This document shows, in pieces, positions 1 through 7,495 of a DNA stretch of 64,000 nucleotides; within the stretch, counting starts at the first letter, position 1, and the number at the start of each line of letters is the position of its first letter. The stretch is from Borrelia puertoricensis (lineage in GTDB: Bacteria > Spirochaetota > Spirochaetia > Borreliales > Borreliaceae). A program made the translations under genes and the position numbers. The stretch covers positions 806,001 through 870,000 of the forward strand of contig NZ_CP075379.1 of NCBI RefSeq assembly GCF_023035875.1. The letters run 5' to 3'. A model generated the notes under the pieces. That model had not been told where the DNA came from and ran no database searches. It saw only the letters and a list, made by a program, of their open reading frames with translations.

Positions 1-177
1 TGAGAAATAAGACATTAATGATGCATTGTCTTTAATAAAAAATCCTGATAAAAAAATAAAAGAAAAATTTATAAATATTAGAAAAAATAACATTACAACA
101 TATGCAGTTAGTGTGCCAAATAAAACTTTTAATTCTTTTTTTGACAAAGCTAAGGATTGTCTTAGATCTATTTTCAT
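1..177 (-). CDS. ABC-2 type transporter permease, N-terminal part (cut by window edge)
   Basis: Only the first 59 codons are in the window and the frame is open to the edge. The protein begins MKIDLRQSLALSKKELK and then has a strongly hydrophobic segment at about residues 22-48, as expected for the first membrane helix of an ABC-2 permease. Its ATG shares one base with the TAA of the ATPase gene upstream (TAATG), so the two are translationally coupled and probably form one exporter. The family call rests mainly on this partnership, because too little of the protein is visible for an independent assignment. The substrate cannot be predicted. Confidence 0.6.
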   Translation of the reverse strand, partial: MKIDLRQSLALSKKELKVLFGTLTAYVVMLFFLIFINFSFIFLSGFFIKDNASLMSYFS

Positions 178-1100
178 TATTTTTTCTCCTTTGTTAGTTT
201 ACTAAATATTTTTTCTAAACTTTCATGTTTTGGAATCATTGCTTTTATTATCATTCCTTTACTTACAACATAATTAAAAAGTTCTTTTTCAGTTTTATCA
301 GGTGCAAGTCTTAATGAAACATTTATTTCTGTCTCGTACTCTTCTATTTTAATTGAGGTAAATATGTCATTGTTACTTAAATGTTCTTTTGTTGTTCCAG
401 AATCTTTATAAATAATGAGATCTAGCTCAGTTTCTTTAAGTCTGTTTTTAACTATATTTTCCTTAGTATCATCAGCAATAATTTCTCCATTATTAATAAT
501 AATTATTCTTTTACAAATTGATTCAACTTCGCTTAAAATGTGAGAAGAAAACAGTATTGTACTAGTTTTTGTAAGTTCTTTTAAAAATTCTTTAAATTCT
601 ATAATTTGGTTTGGATCAAGCCCATTTGTAGGTTCATCAAGTATTACAAGTTTGGGATTATTGATTATAGCACCAGCTATGCCTACTCTTTGCTTAAATC
701 CTTTTGATAGTGCCGATATTAGTTTGTTTTGGACACCTTCAAGCTTAAAAATACCTATTGCCTTATCTATTTCTTTTTTTGGATTTTTAACACCTTTGAT
801 TTCTGATATAAAATTTAAATACTCTTTAACAGATAATTCAGGATAAAGAGTCAGTTTTTCAGGTATGTATCCTACATTTTGCAATATTTCTTTTGAATTT
901 TCTGTAATATCTTTTCCGAAAATTTTTACATTGCCCTTATTTGGATAATGAAATGATGTTAGAATTTTGATTAATGTCGATTTTCCTGCTCCATTTGGAC
1001 CAAGTATTCCAAGAACCTCTCCTTCGTTAACTTTGAAGCTTACATTAAAGAGAGCTGCAAATGAGCCATATGTTTTAGTGATATTCTTTGCATTTATCAT
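177..1100 (-). CDS. ABC transporter ATP-binding protein (ABC-2/GldA-like exporter)
   Basis: The 307-residue cytoplasmic ATPase should power the membrane partner encoded immediately downstream. Walker A (GPNGAGKST) is at residues 34-42. The signature motif at about 131-137 reads LSKGFKQR instead of LSGGQ, a variant common in ABC-2 exporter ATPases. Walker B (LVILDEPT) is at about 151-158, followed by the D-loop (NGLDP). A C-terminal extension of about 90 residues follows the nucleotide-binding domain, as in GldA/CcmA-type subunits. The stop codon overlaps the start of the permease gene. The transported substrate (drug, lipid or polysaccharide) is unknown. Confidence 0.85.
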   Translation of the reverse strand: MINAKNITKTYGSFAALFNVSFKVNEGEVLGILGPNGAGKSTLIKILTSFHYPNKGNVKIFGKDITENSKEILQNVGYIPEKLTLYPELSVKEYLNFISEIKGVKNPKKEIDKAIGIFKLEGVQNKLISALSKGFKQRVGIAGAIINNPKLVILDEPTNGLDPNQIIEFKEFLKELTKTSTILFSSHILSEVESICKRIIIINNGEIIADDTKENIVKNRLKETELDLIIYKDSGTTKEHLSNNDIFTSIKIEEYETEINVSLRLAPDKTEKELFNYVVSKGMIIKAMIPKHESLEKIFSKLTKEKK

Positions 1101-1124
1101 ATGATGTCTCCTTATTAAGTACTA

Positions 1125-2084
1125 TTATTTTATAATAAATTTATCTTTATTTGCTTTAAGTCTCATTCCATCTTTTGTTAAAAATATCTCTCCATTTGGA
1201 TATTCTTGTTTTGCTTCGTTTAGTAGCTCGCATAGATCTTTATTTAGTGTATATCTTTCACTAAAATGGATTAGTCCTGTTTGATTTACCTTTGCTTCTT
1301 TTGTAATTTTTGCTGCTAATTTTGCTGTTAAGTGTAATTTTTTTTTAGCCTCCTCTTTTAATTCGTTTTTGAATGTACTCTCAATAATTACTAAATTGAA
1401 ATTTTTGACATGTGTGCTTAGTTTTTCAAAGTAAGCCGTGTCTGTAATATATGCAAATTTTAGGCCTTTTTGAGGCTCTCCTAGTATGTCAGAAGGTAAT
1501 ATTTTTTTTCCATTAAGTATTACTTCATATCCTTCCTGTAATTTTTTTCTAATAGGTCCTTTTGGTATGTTTAAACTTTCTGCCTTTTGGGTATCAAATT
1601 TTCCAGGCTTATTTTTTTCTATAAATAGATATCCGATGCAGTCTATTGAGTGTTTAAGTTTTATATATTCTATTCTTTTCTTTTTATCTTCATATAAAAT
1701 TGATTCTGTTTTATTGATTATTATTTCTTTGTATATTATGTCATAATTTTTGTGTACTCGTAAAAGTTCTATGTTTGTTTCTAGATATTTTTTAATGCCA
1801 ATAGGTCCAATGATTGTTAAAGGTTCTTTCCTTGTATTGCCACTTTGTGCCATCAACATTACTATTCCAAGTAAACCTGTGATGTGATCGGCATGTAAAT
1901 GTGTAATACAAATCATTTTGATTTTTTGCCATGATATTTTTTGTTTTCTAAGAGACATTTGAGTAGCTTCTCCGCAGTCAAAGAGAAAGCTTTCTCCATG
2001 GTATTCTATTAAAACAGAAGTTAAATATCTGTTGTGTAGTGGTCTTGTTCCTCCTGTGCCAAGAATATTGATATTAAAGTTCAA
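1125..2084 (-). CDS. rnz: Ribonuclease Z (tRNA 3' processing endonuclease)
   Basis: This metallo-beta-lactamase-fold enzyme cuts tRNA precursors just after the discriminator base so that CCA can be added. The zinc motif HLHADH lies at residues 62-67 (H62, H64, D66, H67). Later conserved elements are TDTAYF (about 232), IIESTF and the C-terminal IHFSERY histidine. The length of 319 residues is normal for bacterial RNase Z. The start [15 protein letters not shown] matches the family. The gene lies 24 nt upstream of the ABC ATPase gene on the same strand. A 20-bp palindrome sits 46-65 nt before the start codon (listed separately). Confidence 0.93.
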   Translation of the reverse strand: MNFNINILGTGGTRPLHNRYLTSVLIEYHGESFLFDCGEATQMSLRKQKISWQKIKMICITHLHADHITGLLGIVMLMAQSGNTRKEPLTIIGPIGIKKYLETNIELLRVHKNYDIIYKEIIINKTESILYEDKKKRIEYIKLKHSIDCIGYLFIEKNKPGKFDTQKAESLNIPKGPIRKKLQEGYEVILNGKKILPSDILGEPQKGLKFAYITDTAYFEKLSTHVKNFNLVIIESTFKNELKEEAKKKLHLTAKLAAKITKEAKVNQTGLIHFSERYTLNKDLCELLNEAKQEYPNGEIFLTKDGMRLKANKDKFIIK

Positions 2085-2403
2085 AAATAATCTCCCAAAA
2101 TTTTTTTGTTAGAAATGTGTAAAGATATGTTTCAAAACTGGTTTTGAAAGCGAGCATGGAATTTGTATTGGTATCTTTTATTTTTTTAAAATGATTTTTT
2201 AATTTAATAATACATGCTCCTTGGTATTTTATGTAGAATCTTTGCCTTGATAAAATGTAGGTGAATGTTATTTTGATTATTAGATTTTAATTTTTCATAC
2301 ACTTGGATATTATATTATTTTTTTGTAAATTTAGAAATATTTCAAGTGAAAATTATTTATTGAAATGAAAATTTAAAGAAGATGAAGTTGTAAGATATTT
2401 TGT
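2085..2403. other. Gene-free interval between FAD oxidoreductase and rnz
   Basis: This 319-nt AT-rich interval holds no convincing open reading frame on either strand. It contains the palindrome at 2130-2149. It also has a more distant inverted pair, GAGCATG near 2152 and CATGCTC near 2213, with a long AT-rich loop. On the minus strand it is the 5' flank of rnz and should hold its promoter, but I could not pick out a clear -35/-10 pair. No tRNA or known small RNA was recognised. Confidence 0.4.
2130..2149. repeat. 20-bp perfect palindrome upstream of rnz
   Basis: TTTCAAAAC and GTTTTGAAA form perfect 9-bp arms around a 2-nt centre (TG). It lies 46-65 nt before the rnz start codon on the side where a promoter or operator would be expected. 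The short centre fits a dimeric repressor site better than a terminator, and no T-tract follows on either strand. Function is inferred from shape and position only. Confidence 0.45.
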
Positions 2404-3465
2404 CTATTTTAAGGAATTATATAAATTTTCATATCTTTTAATATCATAATAAGTTGGGAGATTAGACTTGTTTTCAATATAATCTAAAATCTTTTTAGAT
2501 AAATATGCTGCCATTGATATTCCTCGTGTTCCAAATCCATTTAATATAAATATGTTTTTATATTTTGGATGTTCACCAAGAAAGGGTTCTCGGTCAACTG
2601 TAGAGGGTCTAATGTGCGCTTTGTGTTGTATTACTTTGTAATTTAGGTTTGTAATCTTTTTAAGCTTGTTTAGTAATTCTTTTTTTGCCCATTCATTTGT
2701 GCTTATATCTAACGTTTTCCATTCGTAAGTTCCGCCAAGGTAGAATTTGTTATCTTGTAGAGGTATTAGGGATACATGCCTATTATAAATTTCTTTAAGA
2801 TTTAATCCTTGTATTTCTATTATAAGTATTTCTCCTTTTGCTAGTTTAAATGGAAGGTATGAAAAAAGCCTTGCAATTTTTTCTTTGTATCCTCTTGTCA
2901 ATATTAATTTTTTGAATTTAAATTCATTAATTATAAAAGATTTGTCATTTGTTTTAATTTCATCTTCATTAATTTCTGCTTCTATGTATGCTTTATACTT
3001 TGTAAAGTACTTTTTAAGAGTTTGTATATATAAATTTGTATTCATTATTGCACCCTTTATTAGTATGCCCCCATCATTGTCATTGGAAAAATCGTGTATT
3101 TTTCCATTTTTTATTTCCGTGATGAAGTCTTTTATATTCTCATCATTTTTGATTTTTGCAATCAGTTCATCTTTTTGTGTTTTTGTGGTAAATGGTCTGA
3201 AAATAGGATTTTCTTTTAAGAAATCACAGTTAATATTTTTTTCCATTTCTTTGTAGTATTGAATTGCAAATGTGAAAATTTCAGGTTCTCTCCAAGCAAT
3301 GTTCATTTTTCTTCCCATAATAGGGTTAATAAGCCCTCCTGCTACAGTTGTTGCTTTCTCAGCTCCATTGTCAAAGAGAATCACACTTTTTTTTCTTCGA
3401 AGTATTTCATAAGTTAAAGTACTCCCGGCAATGCCACCACCAATGACTGCAAATTCATATTCCAT
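2404..3465 (-). CDS. FAD-dependent oxidoreductase, DAO superfamily
   Basis: The 353-residue protein begins with a dinucleotide-binding fold (AVIGGGIAGS, glycines at 9, 11 and 14) and an acidic end to the second strand (ILFDNGAEKAT). It then has the AGGLINPIMGRKM segment seen in DadA/MnmC-C-like oxidases. The C-terminal block RPSTVDREPFLGEHP...LNGFGTRGISMAAYLS is the FAD-contacting half of the D-amino-acid-oxidase fold. It could oxidise an amine or amino acid, or act like the MnmC oxidase domain in tRNA modification. The substrate cannot be read from sequence. It stands alone, transcribed divergently from clpP. Confidence 0.72.
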   Translation of the reverse strand: MEYEFAVIGGGIAGSTLTYEILRRKKSVILFDNGAEKATTVAGGLINPIMGRKMNIAWREPEIFTFAIQYYKEMEKNINCDFLKENPIFRPFTTKTQKDELIAKIKNDENIKDFITEIKNGKIHDFSNDNDGGILIKGAIMNTNLYIQTLKKYFTKYKAYIEAEINEDEIKTNDKSFIINEFKFKKLILTRGYKEKIARLFSYLPFKLAKGEILIIEIQGLNLKEIYNRHVSLIPLQDNKFYLGGTYEWKTLDISTNEWAKKELLNKLKKITNLNYKVIQHKAHIRPSTVDREPFLGEHPKYKNIFILNGFGTRGISMAAYLSKKILDYIENKSNLPTYYDIKRYENLYNSLK

Positions 3466-3622
3466 TTAAATATTCCTTTTTTTAAGTTCTGTTTTATTTG
3501 TAATTTATTCTCAAATTTTTCATTATCAAAAATTTTATCTTGTTTTTTTCAAATATTGGTCATCTTTAGTGGTGTATCTTTCTTATGTTGATATGGACAT
3601 TTAAAAACCTTTTGTTTTTAAT

Positions 3623-3628
3623 TATAAT
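3623..3628 (+). promoter_or_regulatory. Candidate -10 box for clpP
   Basis: A perfect TATAAT lies 36 nt before the clpP start codon. Only a weak AT-rich hexamer (TTAAAA) sits at -35 distance; a TTGATA at 3588 is too far upstream. The site is plausible but rests on one box. Confidence 0.35.
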
Positions 3629-3663
3629 ATATATCACATTATATTTGTTGAAAAGGTAAGTTT

Positions 3664-4254
3664 ATGGATTTTAAAGATATGAAGATGCAAACAGAAATAC
3701 AGCAGTCATTGGAGTTTGTATTAAAGAGTAGATCAATAGTTATTACAGGGGAGATTAATAAAGATACTTCTAAGTTATTTCAGGAAAGAATATTATTTTT
3801 GGAAGCATCAGATTGCAATAAACCGATATTTGTTTACATTGACTCGGAGGGTGGTGATATTGATGCTGGGTTTGCTATTTTTAACATGATACGTTTTGTA
3901 AAGCCTAAGGTTTTTACAATTGGAGTTGGACTTGTGGCAAGTGCTGGTGCTTTAATTTTTTTGGCTGCAGATTCAAAGAGTAGATTTTCTTTACCTCATG
4001 CGAGATATTTATTGCATCAACCTTTAAGTGGTTTTAAAGGAGTTGCTACAGATATTGAAATTTATACAAATGAACTTAATAAAGTTAAGAGTGAACTTAA
4101 TGATATTATTGCAAAAGAGACGGGTCAGGAACTTGATAAGGTTGAAAAAGATACCGATAGAGATTTTTGGTTAGGTAGTAAATCTGCAATGAAATATGGT
4201 CTTGTCTTTAAAATTGTTACAACTAGACTTGAGCTTGAAGAATTTATTTCTTAG
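3664..4254 (+). CDS. clpP: ATP-dependent Clp protease proteolytic subunit, divergent second ClpP
   Basis: This is a 196-residue ClpP-family serine protease. Aligning by motif gives Ser93 (GLVASAGA), His118 (LPHARYLLHQP) and Asp167 (DTDRDFW), so the triad is complete. The nucleophile and histidine surroundings differ from classic ClpP (AASMGA and LPNSRIMIHQP), and the N-terminal axial loop region is short. Borrelia genomes encode two ClpPs, and this looks like the non-canonical one. It may form mixed rings or work with a particular ATPase, which is inference. It is monocistronic or paired with the next small gene. Confidence 0.88.
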   Translation: MDFKDMKMQTEIQQSLEFVLKSRSIVITGEINKDTSKLFQERILFLEASDCNKPIFVYIDSEGGDIDAGFAIFNMIRFVKPKVFTIGVGLVASAGALIFLAADSKSRFSLPHARYLLHQPLSGFKGVATDIEIYTNELNKVKSELNDIIAKETGQELDKVEKDTDRDFWLGSKSAMKYGLVFKIVTTRLELEEFIS

Positions 4255-4300
4255 TTTTTTAATATTATCTTGTAGCTTTTCAAGGAGAAATTTTAGCATT

Positions 4301-4960
4301 TTGGAATTTGGTATTACTAGTTTTCCAAAGAATTTTACTTCTTTGGATGCATTAGTAGATGTTGCTTATAATATGTTTTTGTCAGATTTTGATTTAGTCA
4401 TTATTAAAAATTTAGGTAATAAAGAGGAATTGGATCTAGTTAATAACAGAGTTTCATTTGGAAATTTTAAAAATGCCTATTTTATTAGGCAAAATAATCA
4501 CTCTTCTATTGGTATTCTTGCTAAAGAAAAGATTAAGATTCAAATTTTAGATTTTATTGAAGGACTTTATGAGTGCAGGTTAGGTGTGGTTGTTGATTTT
4601 ATGTTTAAAGATCATCATTATGGGATTGTTGTTTTTAATTTTGATGAAGAAATAGTTAATAATTTAGATATTTTTATTCTTGATGATCAAATAACATATT
4701 TGAATTATAGGTATAAAAATTTACTTTTTATTTTGGGTAAGCGTGAGCTTGATGTATTAGATATCATTATTAGAAATGGTTATTTTAGTTTGATTTATGA
4801 TTCAATTAATCCTTTGCATATAATTAATACCATTGATGATCGAGTTTATTCTAATTTTTCAGCTCAAATATCCCTTCGTTCTTTGGTTTATGTTGTTTTA
4901 AGTTATTTATATGATGATTTTTATATAAATAGCTTTCCAAAAAGTATTTTGATTAAATAA
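4301..4960 (+). CDS. Conserved hypothetical protein, 219 residues
   Basis: I do not recognise a family. The frame is open further upstream into clpP, but the best start is TTG at 4301, preceded by AAGGAG at 4282-4287. A start inside clpP would give a leucine-rich, poorly supported N terminus. The spacing of 13 nt is long, so the exact start is uncertain. The product has no signal peptide and no clear membrane helix. Its pattern of alternating hydrophobic strands (LVIIKNLG, CRLGVVVDFMF, GIVVFNFD, NLDIFILDD) suggests an alpha/beta fold. It lies between clpP and tRNA-Leu. Confidence 0.6.
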   Translation: MEFGITSFPKNFTSLDALVDVAYNMFLSDFDLVIIKNLGNKEELDLVNNRVSFGNFKNAYFIRQNNHSSIGILAKEKIKIQILDFIEGLYECRLGVVVDFMFKDHHYGIVVFNFDEEIVNNLDIFILDDQITYLNYRYKNLLFILGKRELDVLDIIIRNGYFSLIYDSINPLHIINTIDDRVYSNFSAQISLRSLVYVVLSYLYDDFYINSFPKSILIK

Positions 4961-4980
4961 AATTTGTAAATATTTAGTTC

Positions 4981-5009
4981 TTGACATCATTATTGCATTA
5001 TTATATCAT
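4981..5009 (+). promoter_or_regulatory. Promoter of tRNA-Leu
   Basis: A consensus -35 TTGACA (4981-4986) is separated by 17 nt from TATCAT (5004-5009, five of six matches). Transcription would start around 5016, just before the tRNA 5' end at 5020. Confidence 0.75.
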
Positions 5010-5019
5010 TACTAGCGAT

Positions 5020-5103
5020 GCCGAAATGGTGGAAATGGTAGACACACAGGACTTAAAATCCTGAGGAGGAAACTCCGTACCGGTTCAAGTCCGGTTTTCG
5101 GTA
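5020..5103 (+). tRNA. tRNA-Leu (anticodon UAA)
   Basis: The 84-nt sequence folds as a class II tRNA. The acceptor stem pairs GCCGAAA with TTTCGGT, ending in a G-U pair with discriminator A. The D arm is followed by the anticodon stem CAGGA/TCCTG around CTTAAAA (anticodon TAA). A long variable arm (GAGGAGGAAACTCC) and the T arm CCGGTTCAAGTCCGG complete it. The long variable arm and UAA anticodon identify leucine. CCA is not encoded. The 3' 19 nt overlap the end of the opposite-strand gene. Confidence 0.96.
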
Positions 5104-5978
5104 TTTAAGATTTTCAAATTGCTTGATTTATCCATAAGTAGTTTATTTATGTAAATTCCTGTAATAAATAGGGTACTTAAAGATAGGTAAGTTATTAAAT
5201 TATGTTGTACGTTGAGTTTTGTTATGGCAAATAGCATATTTATGATTGATCCCATGATTAAACCTGTAGATAAATAGAGAAATTTTACAATATGCTTGTC
5301 TATTGTTTGTTTGATTATTAGTATTGTAATTCCTGTTCCTATTATTGTGGATATTCCAAGTGTTATGCATAGTTTTATATTGAGTTGTGAAATGATGTTG
5401 ATGATTTCTTTATAAGTTCCAAGACTTAACAATATGAGTGAACCTGAGATGCCCGGTAGGATCATTGCACTGCCACCTATTATTCCTGAACTAATAATGA
5501 GTAAGTAATATTTAATCGAATTTTTATCTTGATATGCTGATATATTTAGTGATATATCGTAAGTTTGCAGTATCAATAAAAATAGTGTAGTGAGCAATCC
5601 AATTGAAAATAATAAATGTTTTGTACTTTCTTTATGCTTGTTAATTTTTGTTTTTGTATCTATTTCTTTTTTTAATGTGAATATGCTTCCTGTGATTAAT
5701 CCTGTAAAAAATACATTTAAGTATGTTTCTCTTATTGCTCCATCTAAAATATAGCTTTTAAATATTTTTGCAAGGATGGTTGTTGAAGTTAATATGCCAA
5801 GTGATAATATTCCAAGAAAAAATGTGTTTTCTTTTACCTTTTTTAATTTTATTAAATTTGCAGATGAATTTATTATATTGTAGTAAATCCCTAGCATTAA
5901 GGCTAGAGTGCCCCCCGAAACTCCTGGTATTATACTTGCAATACCAATTAGTAAACCTTTTATATAAATACTTATCAT
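5085..5978 (-). CDS. DUF368 membrane protein, PopT-like undecaprenyl-phosphate translocase
   Basis: The 297-residue polytopic membrane protein has about eight hydrophobic segments. It carries the two DUF368 signature repeats, SIIPGVSGGTLAL near residue 16 and AMILPGISGSLILL near residue 171, expected to face each other in an inverted-repeat fold. DUF368 proteins (PopT) have been identified as carriers that return undecaprenyl phosphate across the inner membrane for cell-wall recycling. MurG and MurJ of the same lipid cycle are also in this window. The last codons and stop lie inside the 3' end of the convergent tRNA-Leu gene. The functional assignment is by family and was not tested in this lineage. 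Confidence 0.85.
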   Translation of the reverse strand: MISIYIKGLLIGIASIIPGVSGGTLALMLGIYYNIINSSANLIKLKKVKENTFFLGILSLGILTSTTILAKIFKSYILDGAIRETYLNVFFTGLITGSIFTLKKEIDTKTKINKHKESTKHLLFSIGLLTTLFLLILQTYDISLNISAYQDKNSIKYYLLIISSGIIGGSAMILPGISGSLILLSLGTYKEIINIISQLNIKLCITLGISTIIGTGITILIIKQTIDKHIVKFLYLSTGLIMGSIINMLFAITKLNVQHNLITYLSLSTLFITGIYINKLLMDKSSNLKILNTENRT

Positions 5979-6015
5979 TATTTCTTATATACGTAAACTT
6001 AGAGCTTAATGTCTT

Positions 6016-6345
6016 TTATCTTTCATCGCCTTCGCCATTAATTGTGCCGTTTTCATGTCTTTTTTTTAATTTTTCTAAATTTGTAATAGCAACATCTTCA
6101 AGTGTTATTCCAAGATTATTACTTAAATTTGAAATGTACCATAACACATCACCAAGTTCTTTCTTAATTGCCAATAGATATTCATCATCAAGGATATATT
6201 CTTTATCACGACCTAGTTTTTTTATTTTCTCTACAACTTCACCTGTCTCTCCAGCAAGCCCAAGGGTTGTTAAGATTAGTTCTTCCTTTTTATTTTTATA
6301 TTTAGCAGTTTGTTTAGCCTTTATTTGATATTCATTTAATTTCAT
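6016..6345 (-). CDS. MazG-like nucleoside triphosphate pyrophosphohydrolase
   Basis: This small 109-residue all-alpha protein has the MazG metal-binding motifs: GLAGETGEVVEK (E33, E36, E39) and ELGDVLWYI (E63, D66). The family hydrolyses nucleoside triphosphates to monophosphates and clears damaged or excess nucleotides. The single-domain size and the C-terminal KRHENGTINGEGDER segment resemble phage-type MazG (gp37-like) proteins. It lies 37 nt upstream of the DUF368 gene on the same strand and is divergent from the M23 peptidase gene. The true substrate is unknown. Confidence 0.8.
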   Translation of the reverse strand: MKLNEYQIKAKQTAKYKNKKEELILTTLGLAGETGEVVEKIKKLGRDKEYILDDEYLLAIKKELGDVLWYISNLSNNLGITLEDVAITNLEKLKKRHENGTINGEGDER

Positions 6346-6425
6346 AATTAAGATTAGTTTAATATAGTTTTTATTTATTTACAAGTTTATTTATTATTTC
6401 CTTTTTTTTAAATTTTTATTATATT

Positions 6426-6448
6426 AACTCCATATATTAATTGGAGTT
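6426..6448 (+). promoter_or_regulatory. Hairpin that buries the Shine-Dalgarno of the M23 peptidase gene
   Basis: AACTCCA (6426-6432) pairs perfectly with TGGAGTT (6442-6448) across a 9-nt AT loop. The 3' arm contains the whole ribosome binding site GGAG (6443-6446), and the TTG start codon follows at 6454. If the transcript begins upstream of 6426, this structure would block initiation until melted or bound. The promoter was not located with confidence (TATTAT-like boxes at 6392 and 6417), and the second choice would start the RNA inside the stem. Confidence 0.4.
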
Positions 6449-6453
6449 TATCT

Positions 6454-7341
6454 TTGACTAAATTTGCTATTTTATTAGGATTTGTCTTATTCTTTTTACA
6501 GTTTGATTGTGCCTATTCTTATCTTGTGATAAATAATTTTTCAAATAAAGATCCTATTTTTTATGATCTTAAGTCAAAAATTGCTAAATATAATAAAAGA
6601 GTACAAATTCCTTTATTTATTTATTCATATAAAGTTAAAGAAGGTGATACTTTTTTTAAGATTGCAAATAAGGTAAATGGTTGGCAAACTAGCATTTCAA
6701 CAATTAATTTATTAGATTCTCCTTTTTTAAAGGCAGGAGAAGAAATCTTAATTCCTAGTAAAAAAGGCATTTTTATTATTGATAATAGGGAACATAGATT
6801 TAATAGTTTACTTTTAGCAACAAGGGATTTAACAAAAGCAGAAAAGATAAAGGTTAGACAAAACAATAAGATTTATGAGTTTTATTTTTTTGATTCTTTG
6901 ATACAACCAGAGTTAAGTTACCTCTCAAGCACAGAAATGCTTTTCTTTTTGAATTCTGATTTTATTTTGCCTTTAAAGGGCTTTATTATTAGCTCTGATT
7001 TTGGATTTAGAGCAGATCCGTTTACTGGTGTTAAAAATTTTCATAAAGGTATAGATCTTGCAGCTCCAATGAATTCTTTGGTTTTTTGCTCATCTTATGG
7101 AGTTGTAGTTGTAGTTGACTATAATGATATTTATGGCAATTTTGTTGTAGTTGAACATAAAAACAATATTAAATCCTTTTATGGCCATCTTAGTTCTTAT
7201 ATTGTAAGGAAAGGAGATGTTTTAAGAACAGGGGATATTGTTGGTAGAGTAGGTCAAACTGGTCGTTCAACAGGTCCCCATTTGCATTTTGAAATATTGA
7301 AAAAAGATGAACCTATTAATCCTATTAGGATTTTGAAGTAG
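6454..7341 (+). CDS. Exported LysM and M23 (LytM-type) peptidoglycan endopeptidase
   Basis: The 295-residue protein starts with a hydrophobic export signal (residues 4-22, with Cys19). A LysM peptidoglycan-binding domain follows (about 58-102, YKVKEGDTFFKIANK...GEEILIP). The C-terminal M23 metallopeptidase domain spans about 175-293. The zinc ligands are present: H197 and D201 in HKGIDLA, and H276/H278 in GPHLHFE. The peptidase is therefore probably active rather than a degenerate activator like EnvC. It should cut peptide cross-links in the periplasm. The start is TTG with GGAG 7 nt upstream. That binding site can be hidden in a hairpin. Confidence 0.9.
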   Translation: MTKFAILLGFVLFFLQFDCAYSYLVINNFSNKDPIFYDLKSKIAKYNKRVQIPLFIYSYKVKEGDTFFKIANKVNGWQTSISTINLLDSPFLKAGEEILIPSKKGIFIIDNREHRFNSLLLATRDLTKAEKIKVRQNNKIYEFYFFDSLIQPELSYLSSTEMLFFLNSDFILPLKGFIISSDFGFRADPFTGVKNFHKGIDLAAPMNSLVFCSSYGVVVVVDYNDIYGNFVVVEHKNNIKSFYGHLSSYIVRKGDVLRTGDIVGRVGQTGRSTGPHLHFEILKKDEPINPIRILK

Positions 7342-7428
7342 ATAGATACTTCTTTGATCAGTATATGATAGGTCGATTTTAAATATAAGGATATAGTTTT
7401 TTGCCATACTTTGTTTAAATTGGCATTA

Positions 7429-7454
7429 ATATATTTTTATACTAAAAAATATAT
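7429..7454. terminator. AT-only hairpin between convergent genes
   Basis: ATATATTTTT (7429-7438) pairs with AAAAATATAT (7445-7454), giving a 10-bp stem with a 6-nt loop. It lies between the convergent M23 and rrp2 genes and could act on either strand. The stem has no G-C pairs, so termination strength is doubtful. Confidence 0.3.
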
Positions 7455-7495
7455 ATCGTGAAATAATCGGTATGCTTTTTTGTACTAATTATTAA

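Noticed and set aside
2152-2219. Long-loop inverted pair GAGCATG/CATGCTC as a small RNA
   Set aside because: The 7-bp arms are separated by more than 50 nt of AT-rich sequence, and no promoter or T-tract frames a transcript.
5768-6328. 186-codon plus-strand open frame across the DUF368 and MazG-like genes
   Set aside because: It is antisense to two recognised protein families and crosses their intergenic gap, with no binding site or family match of its own.
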